The position numbers and the translations under genes are program-made. A stretch of DNA of 21,457 nucleotides, from positions 43,156-64,612 of the forward strand of contig UZAN01039823.1 in assembly GCA_900618425.1 (NCBI GenBank). Reading direction: 5' to 3'. Below the pieces are notes generated by a model that worked only from the letters and a program-made list of their open reading frames with translations, was not told the origin of the DNA and did no database searches. Below are positions 17,601-21,457 of this stretch, one piece after another (the first letter of the stretch is position 1; each line of letters starts with the position of its first letter). This DNA is from Echinostoma caproni. Its lineage: Eukaryota > Platyhelminthes > Trematoda > Plagiorchiida > Echinostomatidae.

Positions 17601-19189
17601 GGGGCTGATGTTGAGATGCACAAAGTGTGATGCTTGCATTGGGCTCGCAACAATAGGTTGTGATATATAGCGTGCAACTGCGAAGTGATCAAGGGAGTGG
17701 TGCACCTGTGTGCGACGACAACTTACTGTACTGCGAGCGTTATGGGAACAAGTTGTCCCAACCCTGGGACTTGGAATGGCAAGTTAAACAGGACCCGAGA
17801 GAGAGAAATGGTATCGATTCGGAGCAACAATTGGGCGGAAGAAATTTAAAAAATGCATGTACCCGATTTGCACAAGGAAATACGAATTCGATGAATGCGG
17901 CACGGTCTGTGGAGTTTTATAGGTTTGTACAGCCTAGGTGAAGTTCGGGACAGCACACGGGAAGCCCCCAATAAGAGAATCTGATAGAAAGTGTTTGTGT
18001 GCTACGGAATTCTCGCCGGTGAAGAATGAACCGTACGGCTATTTTCTCCGGTGAACCTGTGTGGAAACGTCAATGGAGGCAAGTAACACACAAACAAACA
18101 AACAGGAATCAAAGAAAACCAACCGAAAGGAATAATTGAAGTGTGTGTCGCACCTCATTGTATCTCTGCAAAATGAAATGTCTTTAAAGCGATTTCATGA
18201 ATGAGCTCAAAGTACATAGTTTGCATATTTAACCACATGAGGTGAACTACATTGGATAGGACATTTTGTTAAGAAGACGTCACAAACGATGCGGCAGCCC
18301 CTGCTCTCCAATCTGTTCGAATGTCTCACCCGTCCACTCACACACATACACACACACACAAACGCAACCGAACAAAGAGTTCTGGGAGCACAGTTCACGG
18401 CCAAAGCAGTCGCACATCCGACATTTTCAGGCTGTAAACACGAGACGGAAAGTTGAGACAAACAGCATCCTTTGCTGTTGTTTTGACCTTAACATCGAGA
18501 AATAATGATGTGTTTTCGTTTACGAAAGAGAAAAAGAGGGGGTAGACAGTTGCAACGCACATATATTTTGACTTAATTCGTACCATATTGAAATATGCAA
18601 TTTGGTAAACCGAATCCGGTTCCTCTCATTGAGTGTTAGCCTGAGTAAGAGGAGAATAGATGGAACTCCACAGCACAAGAAATTACAAGCCAGTAATGAG
18701 AAGCGACATCAATCGTAGTACCACATAAATGCCCATTGTGCTAGTAAAGTACAGACTTGACATTTAGTCGGACAAAATTGAGACTACCTATAATGAAAGT
18801 CGACTGGCGATGATGAGGATGGGCCGTTCCCAAGGCGTAAAATACGATTGAAATCATTTTAACGCAACTCCAATTGTTATAATGTGTACCGGTGTCTGGC
18901 TCAGGATGGAAACCGAGATACGCAATTTTTACAACCCCAACGATGAACAAAAGCGATTACAAACTCACAAAAGGATAAGATAGATGACCAAGTCAAACAA
19001 ATCTACACAAAAGGTTCAACGTTCTTGTTGTGGCCTACGGATGACTAGTACGTTTGTCGTGATGGCCGGTGGCCAAATTGATGGGTTGAGAGATGCGGTT
19101 GGTCCGAACACACGCACGCACTCACACCATGCAAAGTGATTCCATTACAATATCAATCAGCTCCAGCCAATGAAATATTAGTGTTGGAC
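17601..19189. other. Mostly unrecognised intergenic DNA
   Basis: A short segment at 17641-17675 (GGGCTCGCAACAATAGGTTG, then TGATATATAGCGTG) resembles 15124-15155 in the composite repeat, so an unnamed repeat may begin here. A 93-codon plus-strand frame (17660-17941) follows it, with no recognisable domain. The CA tract at 18336-18363 is listed separately. Nothing else could be placed. Confidence 0.4.
18336..18363 (+). repeat. Imperfect (CA)n microsatellite
   Basis: The tract is about thirteen CA units with one TA interruption. Frames running through it on either strand are low-complexity artefacts. Confidence 0.85.
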
Positions 19190-19325
19190 TGTTCCCATGA
19201 TGATTGATTGGCTGACTGTTTGAATGCCTGCTCGACCGCATTCGACTGTCAGTCTTCAGTATTGACGGCAGGATACCCGTGAAAGCCCCACTGGGTCGAA
19301 GGTCCGATTATATGTGATCGTCCCT

Positions 19326-19535
19326 CTACGGCCCTTTGAGGTGCTCTTCCAGACGCCGCTTGAAAACATCATCGGTCTTCTCCTCCACCGCAGTCGTTGG
19401 AAGAGATTTCAGGAGCGTTCTTGACCTCCACAAGAGTTGGTAGACTAACGGAAGACCAACCGACTGAAGTTTAGGCAACGTGAGAGTGTCTCGGTGTATT
19501 CCCGAACCCTGACAAGTTGTCAATGCCCCAAAATG
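19326..19535 (-). pseudogene. CR1 C-terminal tail
   Basis: This is the same frame as the linker and uninterrupted from it: HRDTLTLPKLQSVGLPLVYQ, then LLKSLPTTAVEEKTDDVFKR, RLEEHLKGP and TAG. It matches the last part of CR1 reverse transcriptase proteins (R-G-H-S/T-x-x-L-x-K-x, then W-N-S-L-P-x-x-V-V-x-A-x-T-V-x-x-F-K-x-R-L-D-x-H). The linker and this tail share one open frame of 115 codons across the junction (19673-19326), so the RT deletion kept the frame. The conserved Trp of WNSLP is Leu here. Confidence 0.65.
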
Positions 19536-19607
19536 AACTCTATTTACTATCGGGAAGGTTGCCTTGGAGCTAAGTCGACTGAAGGTCCAGCAGTCAGCAG
19601 TTTCAGC

Positions 19608-20080
19608 GCCTAGTGGATGTGGCGACGTGTCAGGATCCGGGGAATACACCGAGGCAAAATGCGATGCCAACATCGCAGCTTTGTCCTCATCGTTTTCGGC
19701 TAATACCCCGTCTTTGGCGAGAGTCGGGAGGCCCGGAGTGATTCTGATTCGTCGCCTGAAGTAGACATACAGTTGCTATGACGCCTGTACTGAATCCACT
19801 GCAAGGTGCTACTCGAATAAAGTCCCCTTAAATTTGTTCAGTGCAGTAAGCTGGTTCCGAATAATTAGGTGTTCGTAATAACATGTGTCTGTTCCATGGT
19901 ACTAGATCAAGCTTTGTTTCGCTGCCGAGGCACCTCGGCAATCCCCGATGAAAACACGGCGGGTTCGGTGACGATGGGGTAGAGAGTATTCCTGCACGAG
20001 GTGATGGGTCCCGTGACACACCGATTAGCAAGATCCATCCACATCCTCAGGGTTATGGGAACCCCATGTTATGGGCGCTG
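19608..20080 (-). pseudogene. Degraded endonuclease end and CR1 linker
   Basis: About 20030-19900 reads VTGPITSCRNTL and IVTEPAV, which I take, with limited confidence, as the eroded VTxPTR...DLVxTNE part of the endonuclease. No SDH motif is recognisable. Further along, 19765-19608 gives FRRRIRITPGLPTLAKDGVL, then ENDEDKAAMLASHFASVYSP and DPDTSPHP. That is the stretch just before the RT in CR1-like proteins (I-P-x-L-x-K-D-G followed by K-A-x-x-L-A-x-x-F-x-S-V-Y/F-S). The next element module should be RT fingers, but the sequence instead goes into the C-terminal tail. Confidence 0.6.
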
Positions 20081-20189
20081 CAGCCTGACGTATTTCCGGA
20101 AGGGATGAACACCACACATTTCGTCAATCTTTTGATCTATCCGTGTGCGGTACGCCACGCCTTCAGTGAAAAACAAATCAGCGTGCTGA

Positions 20190-20635
20190 TGTCAGTTACC
20201 AGTCAACATGTGGTGCATTAAAATCACCCAAGACAAGAGAATGCTTATTACAAGCGTGTTTTGGCATGCTAGCCAGCAGTTCCGGGAAGTACGCCACCGG
20301 TTTCGGTAGATCACTTCTACTGTGGTTACTCTTCGGCACAATGCTTGATTCTGCACCACGGTGCTTCTCCCAATCCTTCCGGATGAGCGTAGGTTTCCAG
20401 CAATTGCATAGACATGCCCTAACGGACGAAAAGCACAACTAAGCAACCGTGACGTAACGATGATTAATCCGTTCGAAACACTGCATAACCGTCGCTTGAT
20501 ATTTCGGAATCCCTGACATCCGGCGCCCGCGAGGTGTCAGCGATTTCTAAGAGATCGGCTTTGTTTGATATAACCCAGTCTCTCAGTTCATCCCTTTAGC
20601 TTAGTATCCCTCGGACGTTGGTCAAGGCTAACACA
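20190..20635 (-). pseudogene. CR1 AP-like endonuclease, N-terminal and central part
   Basis: The domain nicks target DNA to prime reverse transcription. Starting near 20630, the translation gives TNVRGILS, a TAA where Lys is typical, then RDELRDWVISNKADLLEI, ADTSRAPDVRDSEISSDGYA and VFRTD. This is the usual beginning of CR1 endonucleases: N of TNVRSL, and the I-T-E-T-W region. The catalytic Glu of that region is Asp here (20536-20538). After a damaged middle, the frame 20438-20196 ends with SLVLGDFNAPHVDW, the GDFN motif with catalytic Asp and Asn (20217-20228). A TAA follows immediately at 20196-20198. Several frameshifts separate the two halves, so it is non-functional. Confidence 0.75.
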
Positions 20636-20689
20636 GCGTGGTTAGCTCGTCATTCATGCCTCAACCTGATTCCCTCGTCGACAGTTAAA

Positions 20690-21315
20690 TAGCCCGGTTA
20701 AAGGTAGCCAACGCAACTGAGGGTGCTTCCGATGCACCCGAGTTTCACGTATACAAACAGCAGTCTCATCTTGCGCACGGCGTTCGTGAGTTCCTTCAAT
20801 ACGGCTTTGAGTTTACTGTTCTGTCATATCATGATTATGAAGGAACATTACCGCAGCTCCCTTTAGCTTATAGATTCACTGGAGTGGCGCCTTGGCTTCC
20901 GTCTCTACCAGAAGAACCACTTTCAGTGGTCGCGGAGAGTTATCAAGGCGAACTTTTCCAAGCCTCAAGGCCGCTCTTATCCGGTCATGGTCCAATCTGT
21001 CCTGAGCCGTGGTGGCCTCGGCCTCCAGAAGATTGACGACTATGACGCATTGTGAACGCAAATGAACCTTCATCTGCTGCATAGCCTCTTGGGAAATGCG
21101 AGGGCACTTCTCAGTTGGCCGCGACAGGTTACCTGTATTCTGCCGGGTGCGTGGACGAGGAGGTGATGGATTCCGTTTGTGGGACCAGCGCAACAGATGA
21201 TAGCACCTTTAACACGAGATCCATGGATGGAACGGATCTCCGAAGGGGCAGTCATTCCACAGTTATGGCAACACTTGTGCATACAAAATAGTCTCGCCCC
21301 CACCCCACATGCCAA
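20690..21315 (-). pseudogene. CR1 ORF1-like protein region (broken)
   Basis: The frame 21193-20876 carries SRPTEKCPRISQEAMQQMKV, then RSQCVIVVNL, EAEATTAQDRLDHD, AALRLGKVRLDN and RPLKVVLLVETEA. Flatworm CR1-type ORF1 proteins have this kind of domain (S-Q-C-x-I-V-x-N-L, then D-R-x-D-H-D, then R-L-G-K and R-P-L-K-V-V-L). It is thought to act with element RNA. The step from DRLDHD directly to IRAALRLGK looks short, suggesting a deletion of some 25 codons. The 5' side continues in another frame (21315-21070) with a Cys/His cluster, CMHKCCHNCGM, which could be a zinc-binding remnant. Downstream, about 20800-20690, THERRAQDETAVCIRETRV and LRWLPLTGLF look like the ORF1 end. Assignment to ORF1 is from memory of the family. 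Confidence 0.6.
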
Positions 21316-21382
21316 GTGACTAATTTCACACGTTTTGACCTAAAGGTCAAACCAATTTCACTCGCCCCAACCACCTGTTGAA

Positions 21383-21384
21383 NN
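21383..21384. other. Ambiguous bases (assembly)
   Basis: Two N bases lie in the 5' part of the minus-strand CR1-like element. Single Ns also occur at 6485 (SINE tail) and 14618 (before the AC microsatellite). All of these lie in repeats, which suggests collapsed or variable reads. Confidence 0.9.
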
Positions 21385-21457
21385 CACGCATGCTCGAACC
21401 GCATCCGAGTTCTATACGATGCCATCATCCCATCGCCTTATAATTGCTGGTAACGTG

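Larger units (their letters stand above)
19190..21457 (-). mobile_element. CR1-clade element with ORF1 and endonuclease but RT deleted
   Basis: On the minus strand the order is an ORF1-like region (21315 down to about 20690), endonuclease (about 20635-20190, degraded to about 19900), linker before RT (19770-19608), then directly the CR1 C-terminal tail (19535-19326) and a 3' UTR towards 19190. The RT itself, normally more than a kilobase, is missing between linker and tail. The element runs off the window on its 5' side. It belongs to a different subfamily from the CR1-like copy at 10385-12700, judged by the C-terminal tail (KTDDVFKRRLEEHL against ETIDSFEVKLDESL). Two ambiguous bases lie at 21383-21384 in the 5' part. 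Confidence 0.75.

Noticed and set aside
17660..17941. 93-codon frame as a gene
   Set aside because: No recognisable domain. It begins next to a segment shared with the composite repeat, so it is probably inside an unnamed repeat.
18207..18505. Overlapping frames on both strands around 18.3 kb
   Set aside because: They run through the CA microsatellite and are low-complexity artefacts.
19064..19110. Another SINE head (GGCCGGTGGCCAAATTGATGG resembles the A-box region of 15190-15204)
   Set aside because: No B box follows at a suitable distance; a CA-rich stretch is found instead.
1..21457. CRISPR array, bacterial operon, phage or insertion sequence
   Set aside because: There are no regularly spaced direct repeats, no dense same-strand gene clusters and no ribosome-binding-site pattern. 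The retroelements, SINEs and microsatellites point to a eukaryote.

Overview
The window looks like repeat-rich intergenic DNA from a eukaryote, most likely a parasitic flatworm. My best guess is a trematode of the opisthorchiid liver-fluke type. The guess rests on the co-occurrence of degraded RTE-clade and CR1-clade non-LTR retrotransposons, tRNA-derived SINE-like repeats, CA/TG microsatellites and long stretches without open reading frames. There are no operons, Shine-Dalgarno sites, insertion sequences or CRISPR arrays. The organism call is inference from remembered families; no search was run.

Layout, left to right. 205-778: copy A of a dispersed non-coding repeat, here called R1. 1745-2625 (minus): 3' part of an RTE-like reverse transcriptase (RT) with an intact YADD box. 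2.6-6.2 kb: apparently unique DNA with two weak exon-like candidates. 6265-6356 (minus): R1 fragment D. 6470-6640 (minus): tRNA-derived SINE. 7399-7978 (minus): R1 copy C. 8030-9190 (plus): RTE copy with the RT core deleted. 10385-12700 (plus): 5'-truncated CR1-like element with EN end, linker and nearly full RT, broken by one TAG and a few frameshifts. 13060-13380 and 14952-15390: two copies, in opposite orientations, of a composite repeat with long inverted arms around a tRNA-like Pol III promoter. 14078-14545: R1 copy B, followed closely by a (CA)n microsatellite. 15784-16290: R1 copy E, split by a minus-strand SINE. 16340-17600 (plus): a second RTE copy of the same family as the 8 kb one, with YADD changed to YADN. 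17.6-19.2 kb: mostly unrecognised. 19190-21457 (minus): CR1-like element with ORF1-like, EN and C-terminal parts but most of the RT missing.

No complete host gene is visible. Every retroelement protein is broken, so none of the copies is autonomous as it stands. The interactions are those of a repeat graveyard: SINE-like units lie in or near older repeats and would depend on RT supplied from elsewhere. The most unusual structure is the inverted-arm, tRNA-containing composite repeat. I found nothing that clearly amounts to a new defence or metabolic system.
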